NCBI RefSeq assembly: GCF_021049285.1
Contig: NZ_CP088017.1
Span: 1,747,380-1,811,379, forward strand
From: Ruania halotolerans
Lineage (GTDB): Bacteria; Actinomycetota; Actinomycetes; Actinomycetales; Beutenbergiaceae
DNA: 64,000 nucleotides
Direction of reading: 5' to 3'
Both the position numbers and the translations under genes were made by a program. This document shows positions 18,001 through 26,012 of the stretch, piece after piece. The notes beneath the pieces are model-generated. The model had not been told where the DNA came from. It saw nothing but the letters and a program-made list of their open reading frames with translations, and did no database searches. The first letter of the stretch is position 1. Every line of letters begins with the position of its first letter.

Positions 18001-18880
18001 GCCTGAGATCCCCAGCTGCTCCTTCGATGAGGAGCTCACCGACCTGATGGCCGGTGAGAACTGGCAGCCACGCACCCCGGGCCTGTGGGAGTTCCCTGGT
18101 GAAGAAATCATCCTTGCCGAGCCGGGGACGAACCCCGGCGATGGGATCCGGCGGCCGTTCGAATACGCCTTGCTGGATTCCGAACCCTTCGGTTCGGTAC
18201 AGATCGAGGCAGACGTGCGCCTCGATGCTCCGGCCTCGGTGAACAACCGGGACATCATCCTGGTCTTCGGGCACCAGTCGGACACCGAGTATTACTACGC
18301 GCACCTCTCCCAGGACAACACGATCTATGCCCACAACGGCATCTTCCGGGTGGACAACGCCGACCGGGAGCGCATTGACGGTCAATGGGACGGCAGCATC
18401 GGTGCGCCGCCGGCCGTGACCGACGAGGAATGGCACGGCGTCCGGCTGGTGCATTGTGCGGACACCGGCGAGATCGCCGTGTGGGTGGACGGGCTCGACC
18501 GGCCATTGCTGACGGCCACCGATGACACCTTCGACTCCGGCCGGATCGGCTTCGGCTCCTTCGACAACACCGGCCGGATGCGGAACCTGACTGTCTCGGT
18601 GCCGCAGGACGGCCCCCGCCTGGATACCGACGGGGCGCCGGTGCGAGCCGGCGAGTCGCTCAGCGTGACCGGGAGTGGCTTCGCGCCGGGTGAGCATGTG
18701 TTCCTCCGGATCGAGGGTCAACCAGGTCTGGCCGGCCGGGTGTTCGCCGATGCCGAGGGCGCGTTCGAGGTGGACGTGCGGACCCGGCCACGCCTCGCCC
18801 CGGGTGAGCGCGACCTGGTGGCCATCGGCCGGCACTCCGATCTCGAAGCGAGTGTGCGGATCGAGGTGCAGCCCCGGTAG
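15023..18880 (+). CDS. large secreted quinoprotein-type sugar dehydrogenase (GSDH domain with LamG and DUF1080-like modules)
   Basis: The 1285-residue protein starts with a Sec signal peptide (MKSMAAGGVAAVLGLGALAAPASADA). Modules, approximately: 36-233 a beta-sandwich of unknown type; 290-700 a glucose/sorbosone dehydrogenase beta-propeller (HNHAGLGTGLGFAEFHPEF, MLYILVGDGGNG, EIYAVGMRDPHRISW, GDNFGWSEREGP, GGFVYRGD); 720-980 a LamG/concanavalin-like domain; 995-1192 a DUF1080-like sandwich; 1200-1285 a small Ig-like end. GSDH enzymes oxidise sugars outside the cell with PQQ; I cannot confirm the cofactor. No wall-sorting signal is seen. ATG 15023 has AGGAGG 6 nt upstream; the ATG at 15020 is too close. 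It shares operators with the importer at 19023 and ends in a strong terminator. Confidence 0.85.
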   Translation: MSAQRRFPTMKSMAAGGVAAVLGLGALAAPASADAHEFTELLNFEGYTRDALDGQDGWSASAAAQVIADPLNGNNQVLEMVGGSNSAHRAIPEIADGQTGTLFFRFMRSGSVDTSFGITDVDAPTTYTDSRAYVNNQNNDVMLVRDGGGFKPAGAWAEDSWQCVWIVADNAADQVTVYSQGGPYEEVTRLPEGADEQFAFRTNVSGALDRFFWINGSSSAGQLTLDDVAIDTTGQNLANPTGNPADCAYTGEQEQPLLNPLPDPQQSTLGIEVTELAQLPESETTPQTQDQRLIRHNRITHLDEVPDGSGRLMVPDMNDILYLVDKDSGEYVPYLNVRDQFLDNFHNHAGLGTGLGFAEFHPEFAQNGIFYTVHTEGGSALSEDEPDFPSYGNTSFHSVITEWTAADPAAETFEGTSRELMRFPFAGRVHTVQQIAFNPTVEPGDADYGMLYILVGDGGNGVGNGNPQDLSTPQGTIMRIDTAGQDSANGQYGIPADNPFLGEPGALPEIYAVGMRDPHRISWDPAGEHTMYLGHIGEWQVESIYEVLPGDNFGWSEREGPFRADNRQIFPLPDDDADYGFTYPVTAYDHNRDPGQTGDAGVAVNGGFVYRGDIPELQGRYLFTDLVRGWVLSADADEMIRNDGDPDDLAPIEELRVFHEGQETTFQELVGDSRVDLRFGADGDGELYLVAKADGKIWKVTGARTVTAQSPIVLPELAENVVAHYDFDHPVDGAPTFEADQGTSGTEIELVNGGVEMRVADAAYPGAGEALQTQQMSPTEQSNDDWKAGVHNPDGVASLAGLAGVDATSVMGWFKPTGLHPALNSNSDNPEDRYNAIGLAGVLTGTSDGHAVRALLEVIQVDGELRLVGLARRIDGESSWIYAATLPWDQILERGEWVHLAATFDFAAGEMQLFMNGEPLEGEYTRADNPWGEGSTSPSNPAGLKIGGSYPQNTREANPFNGRMDDLMFLDAALTPEQIAAQYAMFEVEQAEPPEIPSCSFDEELTDLMAGENWQPRTPGLWEFPGEEIILAEPGTNPGDGIRRPFEYALLDSEPFGSVQIEADVRLDAPASVNNRDIILVFGHQSDTEYYYAHLSQDNTIYAHNGIFRVDNADRERIDGQWDGSIGAPPAVTDEEWHGVRLVHCADTGEIAVWVDGLDRPLLTATDDTFDSGRIGFGSFDNTGRMRNLTVSVPQDGPRLDTDGAPVRAGESLSVTGSGFAPGEHVFLRIEGQPGLAGRVFADAEGAFEVDVRTRPRLAPGERDLVAIGRHSDLEASVRIEVQPR

Positions 18881-18884
18881 CAGC

Positions 18885-18916
18885 GATGCGGCGGGCCGAC
18901 GACGGCCCGCCGCATC
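18885..18916 (+). terminator. strong hairpin terminator after the dehydrogenase gene
   Basis: A perfect 13-bp stem (GATGCGGCGGGCC, 18885-18897; complement 18904-18916) with a 6-nt loop begins 5 nt after the stop codon. It separates the dehydrogenase from the importer operon, which therefore has its own promoter. Confidence 0.85.
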
Positions 18917-18946
18917 CGGCCCCTCTGCACCCGGGCACAGAGGGGG

Positions 18947-18975
18947 TTGTCCATCGGCGTGGTTGCCCGTAGTCT
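18947..18975 (+). promoter_or_regulatory. promoter of the Liv-type importer operon
   Basis: TTGTCC (18947-18952) and TAGTCT (18970-18975) are spaced 17 nt apart. The -10 element ends 2 nt before the palindromic operator at 18978. Confidence 0.5.
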
Positions 18976-18977
18976 GC

Positions 18978-18991
18978 GGAAAGCGCTTTCT
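18978..18991. promoter_or_regulatory. LacI-type operator GGAAAGCGCTTTCT
   Basis: It contains the perfect 12-bp palindrome GAAAGCGCTTTC and sits over the predicted transcription start. Related sites lie before the dehydrogenase gene at 14963-15007, pointing to common control. Confidence 0.65.
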
Positions 18992-19022
18992 ACAGTGCTT
19001 CCGAAACCAATGAGGAGGACGG

Positions 19023-20246
19023 ATGTCAACGAGGAGATACGCCCGGCTCGCAGCAGTGCCGATGGTGGTGGCGCTGGGGCTCGCGGCCTGTAGCGATGAT
19101 GGCGGCGGCGGATCGGAGGACGGTGGGGATGACCCGATCGTCATCGGGATCTCGCTGCCACTGAGCGGTGATTTCGCCGAACCCGGTCAGGGTGTGCAAC
19201 GCGGGTATGAGACGTGGGCCCATGTGATCAACGAGAACGGCGGATTGCTGGGGCGCCAGGTCGAGCTGGAGATCCTGGACGACGCCTCGGACGCGGCCCG
19301 GGTGGTCTCCGACTACGAGGCGCTGATCGCCCAGCAGGAGGTGGACCTGGTGTTCGGGCCGTTCTCCACGCGCCTCGTGGTCCCGGCCTCACGGGTGGCG
19401 AACGAGTACGGCATGCTCTTCGTCGAGCCGGCGGCCGCAGCCGCCGAGGTGTTCGAGAACGGGTTCGACAACATCTTCTACGCCGCGCCCGCGATCGCCC
19501 CCGATCATTACAACAACCTGGTCGACCACATCCTGGCAATGCCCGAGGACGAGCGGCCCCAGACGATGGCGGTCGCTGCGATGGACGATCCGTTCGCACA
19601 GGGCACCGCGTACGGCTTGCGCGACCAGCTCGCCGAGGCCGGCGTGGAGGTCGTGGTCGACGAGGTGTATCCGCCGAACCAGACCGACTTCAATGCCATC
19701 GCAGCGGCGATCGCGGATGCGGACCCCGATCTGGTGGTGGGTGGCACCCAGTACCAGGATGCCGTCAACCTGATCCTGGCGCTGCAGCAGCTCAACTACC
19801 AGCCGCGGATGGCGGCCTTCTCCACGGCCCCGACCAACCCGGAGTTCGTTGAGGCGATCGGTGGCAGCGTGGAGGGAATCATCTCCCCGACCGGGTATGA
19901 CAACAACGCCCCGTGGCCCTCGAACGAGGCGTTCGTGGCAGCCCACGAGGAGGTGCACGGTGAACGCCCCCAGGAAGATGAGGCGAATGCGTACACGACC
20001 GGTCAGGTCGTGGCCGCAGCCGTGGAGGCAGTCGGCTGTGCAGAGCAGGGTGAGTGCCAGCAGGAACTGATCGAGTACCTGCGCACCGCCACCGTGGACA
20101 CTGTGGTCGGCCCCCTGGCGTGGGATGAGGCAGGCCGCCCCAACGGTGCGCACATGATCCTGCAGTACGTTGACGGCGAGATCACCACCGTGCTTCCCAG
20201 CGATGTGGCCGAGGCCGAGCTCGTCTACCCGAAGCCGGAGTGGTGA
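19023..20246 (+). CDS. Liv-type (HAAT family) substrate-binding lipoprotein
   Basis: The 407-residue protein has a lipoprotein signal (VALGLAAC) and the Peripla_BP_6 (LivJ-like) pattern IVIGISLPLSGDFAEPGQGVQRG, then GPFSTRLVVPAS and DPDLVVGGTQYQDAV. It captures a solute for the two permeases and two ATPases encoded immediately downstream. Relatives bind branched-chain amino acids, amides, urea or aromatic acids. Because it shares an operator with the secreted sugar dehydrogenase, an oxidised sugar or a sugar-linked metabolite is an alternative ligand. ATG 19023 follows GAGGAGG closely. Confidence 0.92.
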   Translation: MSTRRYARLAAVPMVVALGLAACSDDGGGGSEDGGDDPIVIGISLPLSGDFAEPGQGVQRGYETWAHVINENGGLLGRQVELEILDDASDAARVVSDYEALIAQQEVDLVFGPFSTRLVVPASRVANEYGMLFVEPAAAAAEVFENGFDNIFYAAPAIAPDHYNNLVDHILAMPEDERPQTMAVAAMDDPFAQGTAYGLRDQLAEAGVEVVVDEVYPPNQTDFNAIAAAIADADPDLVVGGTQYQDAVNLILALQQLNYQPRMAAFSTAPTNPEFVEAIGGSVEGIISPTGYDNNAPWPSNEAFVAAHEEVHGERPQEDEANAYTTGQVVAAAVEAVGCAEQGECQQELIEYLRTATVDTVVGPLAWDEAGRPNGAHMILQYVDGEITTVLPSDVAEAELVYPKPEW

Positions 20247-21134
20247 GTGGTCACCGGAACGCTCCTCTTCCAGAGTCTCATCCTCGGGCTGCTGCTAGGA
20301 GGGCTGTACGCCCTCCTAGCAGCGGGCCTGACGTTGTACTTCGGCATCATGCGGGTGGTGATGCTGGCGCACGCATCATTCATCATCCTGGCCGGCTATA
20401 TCGCGTGGCGGTTCAACGTCGTGACCGGCTTGGATCCGATGTTCTCGCTGATCATCAGCGTGCCGCTGTTCTTCCTGATCGGCTTCGCGATCCAGCGCTG
20501 GCTGATCTCGCGGCTGAAGCCGGCCACGATGACGATGATGTCCGTGCTGATCACCTTCGCGATCGCGCTCATCATCGAAGGTCTGCTCGGCATGGTGTAC
20601 ACGGGCACCCAGCGGCGCATCAACCTGCCCTACGCCGCCTCGAACTTCAACTTCTTCGGCGCGGCGATACCGGTGGTGCAGATCGTCTCTTTCGTGCTCG
20701 CCGGTCTCAGCCTCGGGGCGTTGTACCTGCTGCTGAAGAAGTCGCGGTTCGGCCGTGCGCTACGGGCCACCATCCAGCATCGGGAGGCCGCCCAACTGCT
20801 GGGTATCGACACTGACAAAGTGGCCGGGTTCGGATTCGGCCTGGGCTTGGCCACGGCGGCAGTGGGCGGTACCGCCTTGGCGCTGCAGGCCACGATCTAC
20901 CCCTCGCTGCACTGGCACTGGATCGGACCGCTGATGGCGATCATCGTCGTCGGTGGACTTGGTTCCGTGCCGGGCGCAGCGATTGCTGCACTGCTACTCG
21001 GGGTGCTGCGGATCATGCTCGAGATTCCGCTCGGACCCACGTGGGCGCAGACCATCTTCTATGTTGCGCTGTTCGCGACCTTGATGGTCCGGCCGCAAGG
21101 ATTCTTTGGAGGCCGCCTTGCCCAGCGTTTCTGA
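20247..21134 (+). CDS. Liv-type ABC permease (LivH-like)
   Basis: The 295-residue membrane protein belongs to the BPD_transp_2 family and begins LLFQSLILGLLLGGLYALLAAGLTL; it carries the conserved IVVGGLGSVPGA loop that contacts the ATPases. It starts at GTG 20247 directly after the binding-protein stop codon, with GGAG 6 nt upstream. It forms the channel with the LivM-like protein. Confidence 0.93.
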   Translation: MVTGTLLFQSLILGLLLGGLYALLAAGLTLYFGIMRVVMLAHASFIILAGYIAWRFNVVTGLDPMFSLIISVPLFFLIGFAIQRWLISRLKPATMTMMSVLITFAIALIIEGLLGMVYTGTQRRINLPYAASNFNFFGAAIPVVQIVSFVLAGLSLGALYLLLKKSRFGRALRATIQHREAAQLLGIDTDKVAGFGFGLGLATAAVGGTALALQATIYPSLHWHWIGPLMAIIVVGGLGSVPGAAIAALLLGVLRIMLEIPLGPTWAQTIFYVALFATLMVRPQGFFGGRLAQRF

Positions 21135-22236
21135 AACCACGCCCCGATTGCGCGCTCGCGCATTGCAGGCGAGCACCAGCCGCTGGCGCCCTGTGATCGC
21201 GATCGTGATCGCCCTCGCCGTGCTGGCGCTGTGGCCCACCATCGCTCCCAACCCGTACATGGTCAGCGCCGGCGTGGTGGTGCTCAACTATGCGGTGTTC
21301 GCGACCGCCTGGAACATCATGGGTGGATTCACCGGGTACATCTCGCTTGGGCATGCGGCGTTCTTCGGCCTCGGCGCCTATGGCACCGGCCTGCTGGTGA
21401 TCCACACCGAGATGTACTTCCTGCTCGCTGCGGTACTGGCGATGGTGGCCACCGTGATCATCGCGCTCCCGGTCGGACTCGCTGCACTGCGAGTGCGGGG
21501 TGCGTCCTTCGTGATCGTGACGATCGCGTTGGTCCTGGTACTCCAGCTGGTGTTCCAGAGCTGGGGAGCCGTGACCGGCGGCTCGGACGGATTCGTGGTG
21601 CCCCGGCCGTTCCCGGACATGTTGCGGCCAGAGCATCATGAGACGTTCTTCTACCTGTTCCTCGGGTTGCTCGCGGTGACTATGGCGGTCTGGACGTTGA
21701 TCGACCGGTCCCGTCTGGGTGCCGCCTTGAAGGGCGTGCGCGAAGACGAGGACAAGGCCGAGTCGCTCGGTTCGCCGACGATGCGGCTCAAACTCGTGGC
21801 GTTCCTCATCTCGGCGGCGTTCACCTCACTCGCCGGAGCCTTCTACGGTCTCTGGTTCGGCGATCTGGACCCGATCTTCCAGTTCGACATCGTGCTCGGC
21901 TCCACGGTGGTGCTGATGGCACTGCTCGGCGGGATCCGGTACCTGTTCGGCCCGTTGCTGGGTGCGCTGGTGATCGGAGCGGCGCTGGAGTACTTCGTGC
22001 TCAACTACGGCGACACCCAGTTCCACCTGATCGCCACCGGACTGTTGCTCGCGCTGGTGGTGCTGTTCCTGCCGGACGGGGTGTTGACCGGCGTGGCCCA
22101 GCTTCGTGCCCGGCTGCAGCCGCAGGCCGCCTCGATCCGCGAGGTCTCCGCAGAGGATCTGCGTGCCGAGCAGGACCGGAGCGATCCGGGTGCCCAGGAG
22201 AGCGACCGTGACGCACGAACGGAGGAAAGCCCGTGA
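21118..22236 (+). CDS. Liv-type ABC permease (LivM-like)
   Basis: The 372-residue membrane protein has the LivM pattern: NPYMVSAGVVVLNYAVFATAWNIMGGFTGYISLGHAAFFGLGAY, and later ALLGGIRYLFGPLLGA. A polar C-terminal tail (about 40 residues, acidic and Arg-rich) extends past the last helix. TTG 21118 is chosen as start because GGAGG lies 5 nt upstream; this makes a 17-nt overlap with the LivH-like gene. Confidence 0.9.
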   Translation: MPSVSETTPRLRARALQASTSRWRPVIAIVIALAVLALWPTIAPNPYMVSAGVVVLNYAVFATAWNIMGGFTGYISLGHAAFFGLGAYGTGLLVIHTEMYFLLAAVLAMVATVIIALPVGLAALRVRGASFVIVTIALVLVLQLVFQSWGAVTGGSDGFVVPRPFPDMLRPEHHETFFYLFLGLLAVTMAVWTLIDRSRLGAALKGVREDEDKAESLGSPTMRLKLVAFLISAAFTSLAGAFYGLWFGDLDPIFQFDIVLGSTVVLMALLGGIRYLFGPLLGALVIGAALEYFVLNYGDTQFHLIATGLLLALVVLFLPDGVLTGVAQLRARLQPQAASIREVSAEDLRAEQDRSDPGAQESDRDARTEESP

Positions 22237-22988
22237 ACGCCAGCGCAACTGAGCCCCCCGCGGTTCTCGCCACGCACGAACTGAAGAAGTCCTTCGGTGG
22301 CGTGCATGCAGTTGACGGGGCCACCACACGGTTCTACGAAGGCAAGATCAACGGGCTCATCGGCCCCAATGGCTCCGGCAAGACCACGTTCTTCAACTGT
22401 GTCACCGGGATGATCCGGCCCGACTCGGGCACGATCAGCGTGCACGGGCAGAACGTGACCGGCTGGGCACCGCACCGCATCGCCCGCGCCGGACTGGGGC
22501 GAAGCTTCCAGCTGTGCCGGGTGTTCCCCCGCATGACGGTGCTGGAGAACATGCTGGTCGCGGTTCAACCCCGGACGCTGCGGGAGTACCTGGCCAACTC
22601 GCATCATCCTCAGACGGTCGACCGTGCGCGAGCGATGATGGCGCGGGTGGGCATCGATCACCTGGAGAATTCTGAGGCTCGAGACATCTCCTACGGCCAG
22701 CAGAAGCTGCTCGAGCTGGCTTCGACCCTGATGACCGACCCGCCGTTCGTGATGCTCGACGAGCCTGCCGGCGGGGTGAACCCGTCGCTGATCGAGCGGA
22801 TCGCGGTGCTGGTGCGCGAGCTCAACGAGGAGGGCACCACGTTCCTCATCGTCGAGCACAACATGGAGCTGATCATGAGTCTGTGCCATCACATCGTGGT
22901 GTTCGACCGAGGCCAACCGATCGCCACCGGCACTCCCGATGTGGTGCGTTCCGACCCGCGAGTCCTGGAGGCATACCTTGGCGTCTGA
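22233..22988 (+). CDS. Liv-type ABC ATPase (LivG-like)
   Basis: The 251-residue cytoplasmic ATPase has Walker A GPNGSGKTT (about 45-53), an ABC signature of the form SYGQQKLLELA and Walker B VMLDEPAGGVNP, typical of LivG. GTG 22233 overlaps the stop codon of the LivM-like gene (GTGA). It energises import together with the LivF-like subunit. Confidence 0.93.
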   Translation: MNASATEPPAVLATHELKKSFGGVHAVDGATTRFYEGKINGLIGPNGSGKTTFFNCVTGMIRPDSGTISVHGQNVTGWAPHRIARAGLGRSFQLCRVFPRMTVLENMLVAVQPRTLREYLANSHHPQTVDRARAMMARVGIDHLENSEARDISYGQQKLLELASTLMTDPPFVMLDEPAGGVNPSLIERIAVLVRELNEEGTTFLIVEHNMELIMSLCHHIVVFDRGQPIATGTPDVVRSDPRVLEAYLGV

Positions 22989-23712
22989 TGTGGTTCTCGA
23001 GCTGGTGGACATCGAGGCGGGGTACGGCAAGGCCGCACTGGTGCTTCGCGGTCTCTCGATCCAGGTCCGCCGTCAGGAGGTGGTCTGCCTCGTCGGGCCG
23101 AACGGTGCCGGTAAGTCAACCGTCCTGAAGGTTGCCAGTGGGATGCTGCGGCCCCGTTCGGGGCAGGTGGTGCTCAACGGCACCGATGTGACCGGACAAG
23201 GGCCACAACAGCTGCTGCGCGGTGGCCTGTCCCACGTCCTCCAGGGGCACTCGGTGTTCAAGGAGATGACGGTCGAGGAGAACATCCGCCTCGGCGGCTT
23301 CTCCTTGCCCGACCAGTCGGTGATGGCTGAGCGGATCGAATTCGTCCAGTCGGTGTTCCCCGTGGTCGCGCAGCGCTGGACCGATACGGCCGGACTGCTC
23401 TCCGGCGGTCAGCAGAAGCAGGTCGAGTTCGGCCGCGCCATGATCGTGCAACCCGACGTCGTCCTGCTCGATGAACCCTCGATGGGACTCGATCCCAAAC
23501 GGACCGCGACGATCTTCGAGGAGGTCGACCGGATGCGTCAGAACGGGGTCGCGGTGCTGATCGTGGAGCAGAACGCTCGCCGTGCGCTGGAGATGGCGGA
23601 CATCGGCTGCGTGCTCGACCTCGGACGGGTGTTCGCCACCGGCCCCGCGGCGGACCTGCTCGCAGATCCGAAGCTCAGCGACCTCTATCTCGGTGGGCGT
23701 CCATCGGCCTGA
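22978..23712 (+). CDS. Liv-type ABC ATPase (LivF-like)
   Basis: The 244-residue ATPase has Walker A GPNGAGKST, signature LSGGQQKQVEFGRAM and Walker B VVLLDEPSMGLDPK. TTG 22978 is chosen because GGAGG is 6 nt upstream, giving an 11-nt overlap with the LivG-like gene. It is the last gene of the five-gene importer operon. Confidence 0.92.
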   Translation: MASDVVLELVDIEAGYGKAALVLRGLSIQVRRQEVVCLVGPNGAGKSTVLKVASGMLRPRSGQVVLNGTDVTGQGPQQLLRGGLSHVLQGHSVFKEMTVEENIRLGGFSLPDQSVMAERIEFVQSVFPVVAQRWTDTAGLLSGGQQKQVEFGRAMIVQPDVVLLDEPSMGLDPKRTATIFEEVDRMRQNGVAVLIVEQNARRALEMADIGCVLDLGRVFATGPAADLLADPKLSDLYLGGRPSA

Positions 23713-23782
23713 CCGTGACCCTGTCGATCGTCGCTCGTGCGGCCCCACATGGCAGATGCGCAGCAGCCTTCCGGGCGGGAGC

Positions 23783-24916
23783 ATGACCCGCGACCGCACG
23801 CTGATGGCCGTCGCCTTCGCAGTGACGGCCCTCGGTGTCTCCAGCGTCTCGCTCCTGGCTCCGGTCCTGCCTGAGCTCGCCGACCGCTACCAGGTGGGCG
23901 TGCAGCAACTGGCCTACTTTCAGATGGCGGTGATGCTGCCCGGGATCGTGACCGGTGTGCTGGCGGCCCGGTTGGCCCGGGCCTTAGGCAAGAGGTTCGC
24001 GCTCGTCGCCTGCCTGGCGGTGTTCGGTGCGGCCGGGGTGAGCCTGGTATTGGTGACGTCGTTTCCGCTGGCGGTGGCATTGCGACTCGTTCAAGGGGTC
24101 GGCGGTGGCGGACTCGTGGCGTTGTCGTTCCTCCTCGCAGGGTCGGTGGCACCGGAGCGACGGGTCCGCGCCGTGGGCTACAACGCTGCCGTAGTCAGCA
24201 TCACGATGGTGCTGGCCCCACTCGTCGGATCCACGTTGGGCGGGTACAGCAGCCTGGCGCCGTTCGCCTGGTACGGCCTGGCGCTCCCAGCGGCAGTGGT
24301 GGTGTGGCGGGTGCTGCCGGGGGCCGCCGCGTCCGCTACGCCAGAGGCCACGCCGACGGCGTCCCCGGCCAGCCGTCGCGCGCCGTCGGCCGAGGTGGTG
24401 GGCATCCTCGCGATGACTGTGGCGCTGAACGTGCTGGTCTTCGGATGGTTCCTGTTGCTCACCCCACTGTTGCTGGACGCCAACGGCGTCGACCTGACCT
24501 GGCGGGGGTGGGCGCTGGCGGTGCAGTCCGCGCTGGCGACTGTTGCCACCTTTGCCACCGGCCGGTGGCGGGCACGGGAGCGCTACGCGGTGCTCATGAC
24601 CCTCGGCTGGGGTATCGGATTCGTGTTCGTTGCCGGTGCCGGCCTGGCCCCCGGCGGGCTCGGTATCGCGGCGCTCATCGGTGCGGGGATCTGCTACGGG
24701 ATTCTCAACCCGGTGCTGGCCGCGCGGATCGCGGTGGTCGATCGCGGACATTGGTTCGGTTGGTGGCAGAGCTGTGCGCGAACTGGCCAGGTGCTCGGGC
24801 CGGTCGTGGCGGGGTGGCTGATCGTCGGGCTACCGATCTCGGCGGTATTCGTTGTGGGCGGAACGCTCAGTGCTGTGGTCGCAGTGGTGGTGGCCGTCCG
24901 CGCTGTGCGGCGTTGA
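23783..24916 (+). CDS. MFS transporter (drug-efflux type)
   Basis: The 377-residue membrane protein shows about 12 hydrophobic segments and MFS patterns: LLAPVLPELADRYQVGVQQLAYFQMAVMLPGI in helices 1-2, and RLVQGVGGGGLVALSFLLAGSVAPERRVRAVGYN in the helix 4-5 region. The substrate is unknown. The start is uncertain: ATG 23783 gives the usual short N-terminus before helix 1, with a GGGAG close upstream. It lies 70 nt after the LivF-like gene and could be cotranscribed with it. The 43-nt gap to the convergent GH43 gene holds no clear terminator. Confidence 0.82.
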   Translation: MTRDRTLMAVAFAVTALGVSSVSLLAPVLPELADRYQVGVQQLAYFQMAVMLPGIVTGVLAARLARALGKRFALVACLAVFGAAGVSLVLVTSFPLAVALRLVQGVGGGGLVALSFLLAGSVAPERRVRAVGYNAAVVSITMVLAPLVGSTLGGYSSLAPFAWYGLALPAAVVVWRVLPGAAASATPEATPTASPASRRAPSAEVVGILAMTVALNVLVFGWFLLLTPLLLDANGVDLTWRGWALAVQSALATVATFATGRWRARERYAVLMTLGWGIGFVFVAGAGLAPGGLGIAALIGAGICYGILNPVLAARIAVVDRGHWFGWWQSCARTGQVLGPVVAGWLIVGLPISAVFVVGGTLSAVVAVVVAVRAVRR

Positions 24917-24959
24917 TCGGACTCCGATGCTTGCTCCACACCTGGCGAGGCGAGATCCA

Positions 24960-26012
24960 TTACCCCACCGGCAGCGTCTCCACCTCGGCGCTGGGCGGCG
25001 CCACGTCCACGCTCCCGTCCTCGTGGAACGTCACCTCCGAGAGCCACAGCTGCCGGCCCACGGACTCATCACCCACGGCGTCCGGTGACCAGGCGTGGTA
25101 GATCATCCACACTCGCCCGTCCACCTCGATGAGCGTGTTGTGCCCCGGCCCCGCAGCCACGTCATTGCTCGCCAGCACCGGATCGGGATCCTTTGTGAAC
25201 GGCCCGGTCGGGCTGTCGGAGGTGGCGTGACCCACGGCGTAGGACTCATTCGCATAGGAGTTCGCCGAGTAGAACAGGTGGTACGTGCCCTCGTGCTCCC
25301 ACACGTAGGGCGCCTCGACGAGCTCGCCCTCCCAGGCCTGGTCGGCGCCGATCAGGTCGACCGGTTCGCCGGCCAGGGACATCCCGTCCTCGGCGAGCGG
25401 GGCCACCCGGATGAAGGACTCCACCCCGATGTGGTTGCCGTCGTTCTTCCAGTACAGGTAGGCGGTCCCGTCGGGGGCGATGAAGGGGGAGGCGTCGATC
25501 GAGCCGCCCTCGTCGGTCTCGCAGATCATCGGTTCGCTCGCATCGTCGGTATACGGGCCGGCTACCGCATCGGCCACCGCCACCGAGATGCACTGATGGT
25601 TCAGGCCCGGCGCCGGCAGTGTGTAGTACAGACGGAATGTGCCATCCGGCCAGGCGATCGCCTCCGGTGCCCACGTCTTGCCCGAGGTGCTCCAGGACGG
25701 CAGCTGGGGGAGTGCGTCCCGGCCCTGGCGCCAGTGCACCAGATCCTCGCTGACCATGGTCTGCACGTTCATCGCGTTGCCGTTCGTGGCGAATGCGACG
25801 AAACCGTCCCCATCGGCCAGTACATCCGGGTCCGGGAAGTTCGTCGGCGCCACGGGATTGCTGAAACCGGTCATGGTCTGCTCCTCGTTCGTTGGTGGAT
25901 CCTCACTCTCTGATGGCGCACATGCCAGCAGCGTTGCAGCCACCGTGAGGCCCACGCACGCCCCGGCCAGGGCGCGCAGCCTACGGCGGGAGGGGCCGCC
26001 GTCGGCGATCAT
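24960..26012 (-). CDS. GH43-family glycoside hydrolase lipoprotein, locus B
   Basis: The 350-residue protein has an Arg-rich N-terminus, a hydrophobic stretch and a lipobox LLAC (Cys31), so it acts on the outer face of the membrane. The five-bladed GH43 propeller shows the catalytic set: FPDPDV with Asp61 as base, GSIDASPF with Asp173, and VEAPYV with Glu233 as acid. GH43 enzymes are mostly arabinofuranosidases or xylosidases. Its ATG overlaps the MalG-like gene stop (ATGA), making it the last gene of the importer operon. It probably trims an arabino- or xylo-oligosaccharide at the importer. Confidence 0.9.
   Translation of the reverse strand: MIADGGPSRRRLRALAGACVGLTVAATLLACAPSESEDPPTNEEQTMTGFSNPVAPTNFPDPDVLADGDGFVAFATNGNAMNVQTMVSEDLVHWRQGRDALPQLPSWSTSGKTWAPEAIAWPDGTFRLYYTLPAPGLNHQCISVAVADAVAGPYTDDASEPMICETDEGGSIDASPFIAPDGTAYLYWKNDGNHIGVESFIRVAPLAEDGMSLAGEPVDLIGADQAWEGELVEAPYVWEHEGTYHLFYSANSYANESYAVGHATSDSPTGPFTKDPDPVLASNDVAAGPGHNTLIEVDGRVWMIYHAWSPDAVGDESVGRQLWLSEVTFHEDGSVDVAPPSAEVETLPVG

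Noticed and set aside
17831-19144. Minus-strand frame of about 437 codons across the dehydrogenase end and the Liv binding-protein start
   Set aside because: It would read through a strong terminator and a promoter/operator, and both plus-strand genes have family motifs.
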